A stretch of 64,000 bases of DNA, taken from the NCBI RefSeq assembly GCF_014191985.1, contig NZ_JACHXI010000020.1, positions 1 to 64,000 on the forward strand, given 5' to 3'. Position numbers and translations under genes: made by a program. Under the pieces are notes generated by a model. The model was not told where the DNA came from. It did not search any database and saw only the letters and a program-made list of their open reading frames with translations. This document shows positions 53,082 through 62,693 of this stretch, piece by piece; position 1 is the stretch's first letter; every line of letters starts with the position of its first letter. Origin of the DNA: Azomonas macrocytogenes (GTDB taxonomy: Bacteria > Pseudomonadota > Gammaproteobacteria > Pseudomonadales > Pseudomonadaceae).

Positions 53082-54332
53082 TTACGCGGTTTTCAACTGG
53101 CTTCTCTTGATCTTCTTGCGCCGAACCAGTAGTCCGGTGAAAGCTTTGAAGCTTTGGTAAAAACCTATCTCTTTCATGCTGCGGCTCAATTCGAATCCTT
53201 TGTAAGAAGGGATTTTCAGCATCAGTGCTTTCATCGCCAGCAGTCGGGGCAGGATGGTCGTGCGCCGGTAATACTGGAATGGCTGGATGGCAAATATGTT
53301 CTGTGCGTCGAATGATTCCACTTTGACAACAGCATCCGACTCCGCGTTGCGCAAAAGTTCCCGGCCTTTTTCAGTTCGCAGCAGAATGAGTGAGTGCCCG
53401 TCCTGTTCCTCGAAGGAGGGATAGCCTTTTTCGTCACCTTCCCAGCCATCCGCACACACAATATCGGCAAATTCTCCGATGCCATCCGGACAGATCTTGC
53501 AGCGAGTTTGCAGATGACGATTCAGAACCTTGCCCCAGGATTCGTTGTAGGTCATGGAGCGAGTTTCGCCGTTTTTCAGGGTGGCTTTGGTTAAGCCTGG
53601 CCAGCCGTCGCCACGATAGCGAAAGCCAATAATTTCCTGGCGAGAGACGTTCAGTTGATCGAGCACTTGGTGAGTGCCGGTAATACTTGGCGTGCCGGCG
53701 CACATGAAAGAAATCAGATAGGGAATTCCTTGCTTGATGTGAGGATCGTGCTTCTGTAGCTGCCGAATGGCGGCTACATCGCAGGGTTTGCCGACGAACA
53801 GGTATTTTTCCGTAGAGGATTTGACCAGTCGGATGGCTTCGGCAGGTGATGCTGGAGCATAGCGCGAACCTGACGAGGCAATGATCTGCTGTCGTGAACG
53901 GCTGATGACAGCGACGTTTTCCAGGGGATTTTGATCGCAAGCCTTGATCTGGATAACACCATCTACCAACTTGTGTTTGAGGCAATACTCGGCCAGTGCA
54001 GAAATAACACCGCCAGATGAGCCTGCCTGGCGAATCTCCTTGTCCTGCGCGTGGCCGCGCAATACTTCGAGAATTTCACCCCAGATAGGATGATAGTTCT
54101 TGGTTTTGTAGGGTGTGATATCAAGAGTCAGCGCAGGGCATGACCTGTTGAGAGTTTTCGTTGCTTCGGAACTGGCAATAGGCTGATCTTGATACGCTTT
54201 GTTGAGTCGCGGACGCTTATAGCCTGCTTCATCGATCTGCATGTGGATGGCTTGTTCATTCGCGATGGCGCTGCACATCCCACAGCCACTGCAGAGGTCA
54301 TTGTTCAGAACGCGATTCAATAGTGCTTTCAT
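53082..54332 (-). CDS. FrhB-type iron-sulfur flavoprotein of polysaccharide cluster
   Basis: A 416-residue protein of the coenzyme F420 hydrogenase/dehydrogenase beta-subunit family. The N-terminus has a ferredoxin-like LCSGCGMCSAIANEQAIHM. The conserved AGSSGGVISALAEYCL segment follows near residue 105. A FrhB C-terminal domain has SFMCAGTPSITGTHQ, RYRGDGWPG and the CKICPDGIGEFADIVCADGW cluster site. Such genes often pair with polysaccharide pyruvyl transferases; the reaction is not known, and these bacteria do not make F420 as far as known. It overlaps wzx by 4 bp. Confidence 0.88.
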   Translation of the reverse strand: MKALLNRVLNNDLCSGCGMCSAIANEQAIHMQIDEAGYKRPRLNKAYQDQPIASSEATKTLNRSCPALTLDITPYKTKNYHPIWGEILEVLRGHAQDKEIRQAGSSGGVISALAEYCLKHKLVDGVIQIKACDQNPLENVAVISRSRQQIIASSGSRYAPASPAEAIRLVKSSTEKYLFVGKPCDVAAIRQLQKHDPHIKQGIPYLISFMCAGTPSITGTHQVLDQLNVSRQEIIGFRYRGDGWPGLTKATLKNGETRSMTYNESWGKVLNRHLQTRCKICPDGIGEFADIVCADGWEGDEKGYPSFEEQDGHSLILLRTEKGRELLRNAESDAVVKVESFDAQNIFAIQPFQYYRRTTILPRLLAMKALMLKIPSYKGFELSRSMKEIGFYQSFKAFTGLLVRRKKIKRSQLKTA

Positions 54333-55633
54333 ATTCCAGCTTTCTCGTTAAGTGACAGACTTGCAGGCATCTCAGGTTGATCGGAAGCAGGCTGTGAAGC
54401 TTTTTTGCTGCGACGAATCCTTTGGAAAATGTTGTATACGCCATGACCATAAATGACACTCAGGATGGTCATGCCCAGAGTCGAGACCCAGGGCGCTGCT
54501 GCAATCCCATATGCTGGAATGAAAATCCAGTAGCAGATTACTGTCACTATCCCGGAAGTGATGATGCCGAAGGTCCGCAGAAAACCGGTTCCCAAGGCAA
54601 TCAGTTGTACACCGAAGCCGGCAGCGAGGAAGCGTGTTGCCGTGAAACAGGCAAAAGCCAGCCAGAGCGCATTCAGCTCGATGTAATCCGGCCCGAGAAA
54701 GTGATCGGTGAACAGCGGTCCAATAAAATAGAATCCCAGGGCGAAAAGAACTCCCAGAATCATGTATTCACCAAGAATGCGCATGCTGTAGCTGCTTGCC
54801 ATCAGGTTCTTGTTATGTAGCTGGTGAGCCAGGCGCGGAATATGAATACTGGCTAAAAGCACAGTGAACGGTACAGCACCCTGCAGCAGGCGAGCTCCGG
54901 CAAAATAGATTCCGGCTGCTTCCCGGCCAGCCAAGTGATTGACCAGAATCACATCGAGTTGGGCAAAGATATTTGTGGCACCACTGTCGATTGCGAAGCT
55001 GGTGGAGGTTCTGAAGCGTTCTTTCAGATCTTTCCAAGAGTTACGCAGGATTCCTTTGAGCTCCAGTATCCTGGACAGCGCAAACAACGCGCACAGCGCA
55101 TAAACTGTGCGAGAAACCAGGAAGGCGAGCCCGATGGAAAGCAGATCGTTGCTTAACCAGATTGCCAGGCCGAGCAAGACGAAATGAACGATTGCGGTGA
55201 GCACGACAATCTTTGTTTCGCGATGAAACTGACCAATGCTGCGAAAAACAGTCAGGCTCAGGTCGCCGTAGGAAAAGGCAAGACTACCCAATAAAAACAT
55301 GACCGCAGTCAATCGCTCGTCTGGCTGCAAGTGGAGCACGAGCAAGATCAGCGGAATGAGAATCAGGCAGGCTGGAATCACTAATAGTGTTTTGGCTGCC
55401 AGGCTAGCGGACATGACGTAGCCTGCCCGCTCGCGTTCGGCACCGATATCGCGTAACGCTCGCATCCCGAAGCCATAATCGGTTACCAGTGCAACAATGG
55501 CCGACCAGGTGATGGCGATGGAAACAAAGCCGAAATCGCTGGGTCCCAGGGTTCGGGCAAGAATAAGGAGTGTCCCAAGTGCCACGGCGGTCCTTGCCGC
55601 CGTGGTTACTCCCATTAGCGCGTGATCACGCAT
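54329..55633 (-). CDS. wzx: Wzx-type polysaccharide flippase
   Basis: A 434-residue MATE/MVF-type protein with about 12-14 membrane helices, beginning TTAARTAVALGTLLILARTLGP-like sequence and FGFVSIAITWSAIVALVTDYG, characteristic of Wzx/RfbX. It flips the undecaprenyl-linked repeat unit to the periplasm. It follows the pyruvyl transferase gene by 6 bp. Confidence 0.9.
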   Translation of the reverse strand: MRDHALMGVTTAARTAVALGTLLILARTLGPSDFGFVSIAITWSAIVALVTDYGFGMRALRDIGAERERAGYVMSASLAAKTLLVIPACLILIPLILLVLHLQPDERLTAVMFLLGSLAFSYGDLSLTVFRSIGQFHRETKIVVLTAIVHFVLLGLAIWLSNDLLSIGLAFLVSRTVYALCALFALSRILELKGILRNSWKDLKERFRTSTSFAIDSGATNIFAQLDVILVNHLAGREAAGIYFAGARLLQGAVPFTVLLASIHIPRLAHQLHNKNLMASSYSMRILGEYMILGVLFALGFYFIGPLFTDHFLGPDYIELNALWLAFACFTATRFLAAGFGVQLIALGTGFLRTFGIITSGIVTVICYWIFIPAYGIAAAPWVSTLGMTILSVIYGHGVYNIFQRIRRSKKASQPASDQPEMPASLSLNEKAGI

Positions 55634-55639
55634 CCGGCA

Positions 55640-56842
55640 TCACCCTTTCGCTTTTTGCTGGCCTATCGGTTGCTGCCCATTGGCAAGCGAATCCATCAGC
55701 TCTTCCAGCGCACTGCTATATGCCGAGAGTTTTCGTCGAATAATGCTGCCACTGGCATCGACTTCGGTTTGGAGCTGTTCGCGGCCATCGAGTTTGGAGA
55801 GTATTTTTTCCAGTGCGCTTTCAGTTGTTTCGACCTTCAGATCGACCACATGCCCATACTTCAAGGATTCATAGAGCCCGGTAAATTTGCGACTGTAGGC
55901 TAAGGGAACAACTGGTACTCCAGCTGAAAACGCGCCAATGGTGGCGTGCATGCGGGCACCGACAAAGAAGTCCAGGCCACTTATATAGGATTTCGCTTCG
56001 ATAGGACCGCGGAAGCGTGGAGCCAACTTCAAGTGCGGGCGTTGTTCCACCAGTTTCTGCGCAAGCAAATAGTCATCTTCTTCGGGAAACCCTTCGGGGA
56101 TGACATGTGGGACCAGATGTATCTCATGGCCGCGTTCATCCAGAACCTGGATCAGGCGCTCGGTCAATGCTACATAGTCGACTGTCAGGCCGAATTGGTT
56201 GGCGTTGCCTTCATAACCACCATGGTGAAGGAGAGCTGAAATATTCAGCCCGACCGCGAGTTTTTCTGAATTGCGTACTTCAGTATGCTTTTTAAAAGGC
56301 AGATGGAATGCAAGGTCGATGACTTCTTCCCGGTCCGGGACTTCCATTTCTTCCAGTACTGCGAAAGAGCGGTGATCGCGAGCAAAGACTTTGGTGCTCT
56401 TTTTCATCATGGCAGCAGATATCTTGTTGCCCCAGTCCGATTTAAAAGGGCCGATGGTCTGAGGGGAGAGAATCAGCGGAACTTTGGTCGACAAGGCCAT
56501 ACCTTTGCTCAATAGCAGTTTGACCAGGCGTTTGCTTCCATAGATATCCGAGAAGCTGTCACCTTCGCCAATATCGAAAATTGCATCGCAGGAGCGAATC
56601 GTATTGAACAGCTTGAGTGGGCTTTTCAACAGAGTCTTTTCAGTGAACTCGATATGTTCGCACTTAAAGCGATCTGTTTCCGGCGGATAGTCGCAAGGGC
56701 CTGATGATCCAATAACGACAAATTCGGGTTCTATTCCCCTTTTTCGTGCCGCTTCATCGATCAGCATCATGTTTGAGATGCTCAAGGCTCCCACGCCGAG
56801 ATTTCCGGATGAGAACGAATGCCATAGCAGTCCAATTTTCAT
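55640..56842 (-). CDS. Polysaccharide pyruvyl transferase family protein (WcaK-like)
   Basis: A 400-residue GT-B-like enzyme starting MKIGLLWHSFSSGNLGVGAL. The PS_pyruv_trans signature includes the GEGDSFSDIYG segment and the late FFVGARMHATIGAFSAGVPVVPLAYSRKF. It transfers pyruvate from PEP to a sugar as a ketal, adding negative charge to the polymer. The start at 56842 is chosen because the longer frame (to 57016) lies over the 3' end of the GH5 gene. It is 8 bp after GH5 and 6 bp before wzx. Confidence 0.92.
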   Translation of the reverse strand: MKIGLLWHSFSSGNLGVGALSISNMMLIDEAARKRGIEPEFVVIGSSGPCDYPPETDRFKCEHIEFTEKTLLKSPLKLFNTIRSCDAIFDIGEGDSFSDIYGSKRLVKLLLSKGMALSTKVPLILSPQTIGPFKSDWGNKISAAMMKKSTKVFARDHRSFAVLEEMEVPDREEVIDLAFHLPFKKHTEVRNSEKLAVGLNISALLHHGGYEGNANQFGLTVDYVALTERLIQVLDERGHEIHLVPHVIPEGFPEEDDYLLAQKLVEQRPHLKLAPRFRGPIEAKSYISGLDFFVGARMHATIGAFSAGVPVVPLAYSRKFTGLYESLKYGHVVDLKVETTESALEKILSKLDGREQLQTEVDASGSIIRRKLSAYSSALEELMDSLANGQQPIGQQKAKG

Positions 56843-56850
56843 AGTATCGA

Positions 56851-57924
56851 TTACTCTCTGGGATGAACTTCTGTCGAAGCCTCTGGCTGTGGCGGACCGA
56901 TATCGACACAGCTGTTGGCGATGTGTTTTTGCAAAATGTCCATCTGTGGGCGGTCTTTCCCGTCGACAGGCTCGATGGCCAGTTTGTATTTCCCCCAACC
57001 AGGCCCTCCGGCCCAATACGCGCTAGGAATGCAATTTTCGTTGAGATAGGCGAGCAGGTTATCCATGGCTTTCAGCATTGACGGAGAGTCGTCAGGTACT
57101 CCGTATTCGCCCAGGAAGCCTTTCTGGCCATTGGCTTTCAACCATTCGACGAAAGGTTGGACATGCCTGACTCCGATCATGGGGTCGACCTGCTCCGGCC
57201 TGCTATATCGTCCCGAAGTATCATGGTCGAAATAGAGGTGTGCCTCGTAGATGAGGCGCTTGGCAGGATCCTTGATCAGCAGATCGCCATTGAACTTGGG
57301 CCAATGCCAGGCGCTGGCCCAACGGTCGCCTTCGATAAATATCAGAGTCTTGTCATCCACTTCGCGAATCGCATCGACTGCGACTTGGGCAGCCTTGGGC
57401 CATAGCCCTTGAGTGTCATGCGGCTCGTTCATGATGTCGTAGCCGTACACTGCCGGGTGGTCCTTGAAGGTTTCCGCCAGTTTTCGCCAGACGTTGGCAT
57501 AAGCTTCGTAGGGAACTTTTTTCGAGCCAATCAGATTGTCTTTGTAGCGAGCATAGTTATGCATATCTAGTATGACTTTCTGACCATGCTGATGCGCCAT
57601 ATCCAACGTTTTCTTGATCAAACCTATATATTCAGAATCAAGTTTTGCGTTGAGATTGTGTTGAGCACGTTCCCAAAGGAAAAAAAAGCGAATGAGCCGA
57701 ATATTTTTTTCACTGTAGTACTTGAAGTGATTTTTTTCTGGAAAGAAGTAATGTTGCCCATTTTTACCAGGTAAAACGTTTGGCGAAAAACCGGCTGCAG
57801 AAAGATTTATTCCAATAAGGTCGATTTTGTTCGTTAGGGTAGAAGTTTTATCGGGTTCGGCAAGAGAAATTTGTGTCGAGCCCAGTAGTATCGCTGCAAG
57901 GCTTAGAGCCAGTCGGTTGGTCAT
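56851..57924 (-). CDS. Secreted glycoside hydrolase family 5 (cellulase-like)
   Basis: A 357-residue endoglycosidase with a signal peptide (MTNRLALSLAAILLGSTQIS, cut after LA). GH5 hallmarks are IRLIRFFFLWERAQ, LDMHNYAR, the acid/base Glu in YDIMNEPHD and the nucleophile Glu in FLGEYGVPD. Such periplasmic hydrolases in Wzy-type clusters commonly trim or release the polymer. The substrate is unknown, and cellulose is not implied. The start at 57924 gives the cleanest signal; 57951 is the longest alternative. Confidence 0.92.
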   Translation of the reverse strand: MTNRLALSLAAILLGSTQISLAEPDKTSTLTNKIDLIGINLSAAGFSPNVLPGKNGQHYFFPEKNHFKYYSEKNIRLIRFFFLWERAQHNLNAKLDSEYIGLIKKTLDMAHQHGQKVILDMHNYARYKDNLIGSKKVPYEAYANVWRKLAETFKDHPAVYGYDIMNEPHDTQGLWPKAAQVAVDAIREVDDKTLIFIEGDRWASAWHWPKFNGDLLIKDPAKRLIYEAHLYFDHDTSGRYSRPEQVDPMIGVRHVQPFVEWLKANGQKGFLGEYGVPDDSPSMLKAMDNLLAYLNENCIPSAYWAGGPGWGKYKLAIEPVDGKDRPQMDILQKHIANSCVDIGPPQPEASTEVHPRE

Positions 57925-58396
57925 TATCATTTGTTTGCATGAAAGATCCATTAATTATATGGTCCTTTTGATATTTCGAATTTAACGAGACGAGTCTTCC
58001 CATAGCAGCAAGAAATAGTTGCAGCTTAGAGTTGATCGAGTTCGATAGCCTTTTCGAGATAAGGAAGCTTTGATGGCAAATTAGCCAGTAGAGCCTGATA
58101 ATTATCTAGGTCCAGAACCGAACTATTCGTTTCGGTTATAATTTATGCAAATAATTTATTGTATGTGTACATTTTAACTCCCCCGACTTAAAGGTTTGGC
58201 GATAAGTGATCTGCATTAAGAGGACTTCACTTTCCATGCAGGCCGCAGATCGCCATCTTTGCTCTTATGACGAGCAAAGTTACTATATTATTTAGTTTTT
58301 ATTTAATTATTATTAGTAGTCTGAAGCTGGCACCATGGTGGCTGGTCTATATCGCTACCGGCCGGCCACCATATAAAGCTAGATCATTCGATCATC
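57925..58396. other. Intergenic region between wzc and GH5 genes
   Basis: 472 bp, AT-rich, with no supported gene; a plus-strand frame at 58267-58467 is not convincing. An imperfect hairpin (ATGGTGGC around 58333-58340 pairing with GCCACCAT near 58365-58372) follows the wzc stop and may attenuate or end that transcript. The upstream half probably holds a promoter for the GH5-to-GT26 operon. Confidence 0.45.
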
Positions 58397-60601
58397 TTAT
58401 TTCGTATATTCATATTGGTAGTAGCCATGCTCGCCATAGTGGTGAGCCTTGCGATCTACCGCATTGAATATCACTCCTTTGACCAGCAGGCCGTTCTGTT
58501 CGAGACGACGCTTGGCCGCTTCGATTTCCTTGACCCGGTTTTGCCCGTAGCGAACCACCATGAGGATGGTGCCTGACTGGCTGCCTACCAGCGAAGCATC
58601 GGTAACGGCCAGGATCGGTGGTGTATCGAAAATGACCAGATCGTACATGTTGCTGACTTCCCGGACGAAACGGGTAAAGTTTTCATGCATCAGCAATTCG
58701 GACGGGTTCGGTGGCAGTTGGCCGTGACTGATCCAGTTGAGGTTGTTCAGCGGAGTTTTCTGAATGGCGTCGAAGAGCGTGATGCGACCGGCCAAGATGT
58801 CGGAAAGTCCTTTTTCGGCTTGACCACGCATGACCTTGTGCAGATAGCCTTTGCGCATATCGGCATCGATCAGCAGGACTTTTTTACCTGACTGGGCAGT
58901 CACGGCAGCCAGGTTGGCAGTAACGAAGGACTTACCGACGCTTGGGCTGGGGCCGGTGATCATCAGGATATTATTCTTGGCCTCGATCATAGCGAAGTGC
59001 AGGCTGGTACGCAGGCTACGCATGGCTTCGGTGGCCAGATCGGCCGGATCATCAATGGCCAGCATGCAGGAAGCATTGCTCTTGTCGCGCTTGTTGTTGA
59101 GACGTTTCTCGATGACCAGCTGTTTCTCGCTGAACGGGATGGCGGCATATACCGGGATACCGGTACGCTCGATGTCTTCTACGCTTTCTACCCCGCGTTT
59201 GAGAGCTTCGCGAACGTAGATGAATATGATTGCGAGCAGCGCGCCGAATGCCAAGGTCGCGATGACGACCAGCGGCTTGTTCGGTTTGACGGGTTCTTCG
59301 ACGTTGACTGCGGCATGGTCGATGATATGAACGTTACCGACAGTACCGGCACGGATGATGTCCAGTTCCTGGGTCTTGTTCAGCAGCATCGCATACGTGT
59401 CGGAAGATACTTCGACGTCACGCGTCAAGCGCAGCAATTCTTGCTGGGTGGCAGGCAGTTTCTTGATCTGCGACTCCAGGGTGCTTTTTTCCTTCTCCAT
59501 CTGTCCAATCTGGGTTACCAGTGCACGGAACTGCGGGTGCTGGCTGGTATAGAGCCTTTCCATCTCGCTGCGTTTCAGCTGCAATTCGGAAATTTTAGCT
59601 CCTATATCAACGAGACGATCAAGCACACCTTGAGTTTCTGTCGTGATATCTACGGAGCGGGCACCCGTCTGAAACTTGTTCAGTGCCGTCTGTGCTGCCT
59701 CCAGTTGCTTGCGAACCTGAGGTACCTGCTCGTCCAGGAATTTCAGGCTTTGGGTCGCTTCGGCTGCGTTGCGGGCGACATTCTGCTGTACGTAGAGAGT
59801 GGCGATTTCTTCCAGAATGCGGGCCGCTCTAGCGGGGTCGATATCCAGCAAATTGGCATCAATGATGCCCGACTGCTTGGCGCTTTCACCAGCGCTCAGC
59901 ATGCTCTGATAGTTGTCGACGGTGTTATAGACCCGATTTTTGATGATTGTGAACGTAGTTCCAGGGCGAGCCAGCAATTCGTTTACCTTGATCCGGTAAC
60001 CGTTGCTTTCAATCAGCTCTCCGACCGTTCCTTGAACCACGACGTTGTCGTCGTTATCGCGCAGAATGAAGCCTTTATTTTCCGCAGCTTCCAATTGCAG
60101 CTTTTCGCCGAACATTTTCTCGGGTACATCAAGTTCGGCTATCTGCGCTTTCTCGCCACCCCAGGCGTAAGACTCGAAGCCTTCCGGATACCAGGCAAGC
60201 TCATTGGGCTGGGTGGGTTCGAAACGACGAGCCATAAAGCCGCCGACGATGGGGAAATAGTTCGGTTTGATGATGATGTCCAGATTGAGATTCCGGACCG
60301 CTTGACCAATCACCGAACGGGATTTCAGCAGGGAAATTTCCGTTTCGGCAGGGGAAATAGGCTGCGGCATGCCCACTGCTTCGCTGAGTGAAGGCAGGCC
60401 GTTCTTCGGTTCGATCTGGATCATCGTACTGGCTAGGTAAACCGGCGTAGCAAGTAATACGTAAGCGACGCCTAAAGCACCAAAAATACCGGTGACACCG
60501 AAGATCAAGGCTTTGTTGCCGACGAAAATATCGAAAAGATGAGCAAGGTCGATATCCTTGCTTTCTTTTACTTCATAGACGGGGCGGGGCATGGTAGTCA
60601 T
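58397..60601 (-). CDS. wzc: Wzc-type tyrosine autokinase/chain-length regulator
   Basis: A 734-residue inner-membrane protein. A Wzz domain lies at ~15-110 and a long periplasmic coiled-coil region follows. A GNVR-type segment and second membrane helix (~440-460, LVVIATLAFGALLAIIFIYV) come next. The cytosolic BY-kinase domain (~520-720) has Walker A GPSPSVGKSFVTANLA, Walker A' LLIDADMRKG and Walker B VIFDTPP. A C-terminal tyrosine cluster (HHYGEHGYYQYEYTK, five Tyr) is the autophosphorylation site. It works with Wzb and Wza in polymer export. Confidence 0.96.
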   Translation of the reverse strand: MTTMPRPVYEVKESKDIDLAHLFDIFVGNKALIFGVTGIFGALGVAYVLLATPVYLASTMIQIEPKNGLPSLSEAVGMPQPISPAETEISLLKSRSVIGQAVRNLNLDIIIKPNYFPIVGGFMARRFEPTQPNELAWYPEGFESYAWGGEKAQIAELDVPEKMFGEKLQLEAAENKGFILRDNDDNVVVQGTVGELIESNGYRIKVNELLARPGTTFTIIKNRVYNTVDNYQSMLSAGESAKQSGIIDANLLDIDPARAARILEEIATLYVQQNVARNAAEATQSLKFLDEQVPQVRKQLEAAQTALNKFQTGARSVDITTETQGVLDRLVDIGAKISELQLKRSEMERLYTSQHPQFRALVTQIGQMEKEKSTLESQIKKLPATQQELLRLTRDVEVSSDTYAMLLNKTQELDIIRAGTVGNVHIIDHAAVNVEEPVKPNKPLVVIATLAFGALLAIIFIYVREALKRGVESVEDIERTGIPVYAAIPFSEKQLVIEKRLNNKRDKSNASCMLAIDDPADLATEAMRSLRTSLHFAMIEAKNNILMITGPSPSVGKSFVTANLAAVTAQSGKKVLLIDADMRKGYLHKVMRGQAEKGLSDILAGRITLFDAIQKTPLNNLNWISHGQLPPNPSELLMHENFTRFVREVSNMYDLVIFDTPPILAVTDASLVGSQSGTILMVVRYGQNRVKEIEAAKRRLEQNGLLVKGVIFNAVDRKAHHYGEHGYYQYEYTK

Positions 60602-60615
60602 GGGAATTCCCTTTC

Positions 60616-61053
60616 TTATCTGAGGTAAGGAAGCCAGCTTTCGATGGATGCCGACAGGAGGCCATGTACATGTTCAAATGCTGGCCGGGATTTCCGGTAC
60701 GGATCCGGAATTTCCTCATCGTTCTGCCATTTACCGATAAGGAAGGTTTTTCCGTGCACCTCAGGTGCGATTTCACTGATATGCTGGATATGGCTACGCT
60801 CCATCGCGAGAATCAGGTCGGCCTGGCGAAGCATATCGCCCTTCACCTGTCTGGCTCGATGCGTAGCGAGTTCCAGTCCGTGGTCCTGCAAAACGTCTTG
60901 GGCGGTCTTGTCCATGGGGTTACCTACTAGTGCGCTAATTCCTGCGGAACTGAAAACCGGGCCTTTTCCCTGAAACCTGTGGCTGAACATGGCCTCAGCC
61001 ATAGGGCTGCGACAGATATTCCCGACACAGATGATCAAGATATTCTTGAACAT
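60616..61053 (-). CDS. wzb: Wzb, low-molecular-weight protein-tyrosine phosphatase
   Basis: A 145-residue phosphatase with the P-loop ICVGNICRSPMAEAMF near the N-terminus and the general-acid Asp in IPDPYRKS. It dephosphorylates Wzc, encoded 14 bp downstream. A 200-bp gap without a gene separates it from the upstream wbaP-type gene. Confidence 0.96.
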   Translation of the reverse strand: MFKNILIICVGNICRSPMAEAMFSHRFQGKGPVFSSAGISALVGNPMDKTAQDVLQDHGLELATHRARQVKGDMLRQADLILAMERSHIQHISEIAPEVHGKTFLIGKWQNDEEIPDPYRKSRPAFEHVHGLLSASIESWLPYLR

Positions 61054-61253
61054 ATCCAGTATTTCGTCCTTATTGCCCGATCGCGAAAAGAGTGAATTTC
61101 ATACAAGCGGGGTATGAACCCTTCAGGATGTGTTAGTTCCTGCGCTTGCCAGTTTCTCGATGACATGTTCGTTCTTCCTCTATCTGACAAATCCGAAATG
61201 CAGTGGTCGATGGCATGCTTTTACTTATGTTTGATCCGCAATCGATGCTTCGC

Positions 61254-62693
61254 TTAATAGACGTCTTTGTTGAACAACAGAGCAGGAATGGTTTTGAAAA
61301 GAATGTTGAGGTCGAACCAGACCGACCAGCGCTCGATGTATTCGAGATCGAACTCGATGCGCTTCTCGATCTTTTCCAGCGTGTCGGTTTCACCGCGATA
61401 GCCATTGATTTGGGCCCAGCCGGTAATTCCCGGTTTGACCCGGTGGCGCGATGAATATTCCGCTACCGCTTCTTCGAACAGTACCCCGGCTGCCTTGGTG
61501 GCCGTTGCATGAGGGCGGGGACCGACCATGGACATGGTGCCGAGGAATACATTCAGCAGTTGTGGCAACTCGTCCAAGCTGGTCTTGCGAATGAAGCGGC
61601 CTACACGGGTTATGCGGTCGTCATCACGAGTAGTCTGGCGGTTAGCATTGGCATCTGCTTTTGCGTGATACATCGAGCGGAATTTGAACACTTCGATCAG
61701 ACGGTTGTTATAACCGTAGCGTTTCTGGCGAAACAGTACCGGGCCGGGAGAGTCCAGTTTGATGGCAACGGCCAGGATCAGCATGACGGGCGCGGCGACG
61801 ATCAATGCCAGGCTGGAAAGGACGATGTCTTCCAGACGCTTGAACAGCGGCGACCAGCCGCGCAGCGGCAGATCAGAGGCAATCAGTGCCGGCAACCCAC
61901 CGACATCGGTGATGCGTTTATTGGCATGGCGGAAGGCAACCATATCCGGAACCAGCAGGACATTGACCGGCAGCTTGCGCAGTTCGTTGATGAGCTGGCC
62001 GATACGGTTGTCGGCAAACCAGGGGAGTGCAACCAGTACCTGGGTGACTTTCTCTTCGCGGATCAAGCGTTCCAGTTCCTGGGTATTGCCGAGCAGCGGT
62101 AGATCGGCCAGGTTTTTCGGCAGACGCTCCAGACGGTCGTCGATGAAACCGATTACGCCGGTACGGATATCGCGATTACTCTTGAGATACTCGGCAACCC
62201 GGATACCGTTATCGGTACCGCCCAGAATCACGGCATTCTGCAGAAACAGACCACGATCCATCAGTCTGCGGAACAGGGCAAGCATGCCCAGCCTTTCCGC
62301 ACCGAACAATAGGGTACTGGCAACGAACCAGAAGAGCAGGTGCTCGGGGTGCAGGTCACTGAACATGCTTATGTCCAGACTCTGCCGCATGAAGATCAGC
62401 ACGCTGAATGCGGCTGCCCAGGCCAGAAACGTTGTGCGAAAACGCAACAGGGGACTGAATATCTCTTCGCTATAAATGCCTACTGTCTGGAAGATCAGGA
62501 TACTGAGAATACTGAACAATAAAAGGAAAGTGGCGAAGGTTCCTACCTGGGCTGGCTCAAGCGGCAGGACAGCAAGCAGAAGAAAACCGGGAAGAACGAC
62601 GGTCAATGCATGTATGAGTCGAACACTACCCTTGAAGTAGTCGACGAAACTTGGGTGTGTATATTCAAGGGTTCCTACGGTTTGTGCGCGCAT
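61254..62693 (-). CDS. Undecaprenyl-phosphate glucose phosphotransferase (WbaP/WcaJ family)
   Basis: A 479-residue polyprenyl-phosphate hexose-1-phosphate transferase that starts repeat-unit synthesis. The N-terminus has four to five membrane helices. A Rossmann-like middle domain (AVILGGTDNGIRVAEYLKSN) is followed by the catalytic domain: KRLEDIVLSSLALIVAAPVM, RQKRYGYNNRLIEVFKFRSM, SLDELPQLLNVFLGTMSMVGPRPHA and GITGWAQINGYRGETDTLEK. The substrate is probably UDP-Glc, though UDP-Gal is possible. It is the first gene of the minus-strand cluster. Confidence 0.95.
   Translation of the reverse strand: MRAQTVGTLEYTHPSFVDYFKGSVRLIHALTVVLPGFLLLAVLPLEPAQVGTFATFLLLFSILSILIFQTVGIYSEEIFSPLLRFRTTFLAWAAAFSVLIFMRQSLDISMFSDLHPEHLLFWFVASTLLFGAERLGMLALFRRLMDRGLFLQNAVILGGTDNGIRVAEYLKSNRDIRTGVIGFIDDRLERLPKNLADLPLLGNTQELERLIREEKVTQVLVALPWFADNRIGQLINELRKLPVNVLLVPDMVAFRHANKRITDVGGLPALIASDLPLRGWSPLFKRLEDIVLSSLALIVAAPVMLILAVAIKLDSPGPVLFRQKRYGYNNRLIEVFKFRSMYHAKADANANRQTTRDDDRITRVGRFIRKTSLDELPQLLNVFLGTMSMVGPRPHATATKAAGVLFEEAVAEYSSRHRVKPGITGWAQINGYRGETDTLEKIEKRIEFDLEYIERWSVWFDLNILFKTIPALLFNKDVY

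Noticed and set aside
58267..58467. A 66-codon plus-strand ORF downstream of wzc
   Set aside because: No recognisable product, poor start context and overlap with the 3' end of wzc.
58997..60391. A 464-codon plus-strand frame opposite wzc
   Set aside because: It is the complement of a clear BY-kinase gene and shows no domain of its own.
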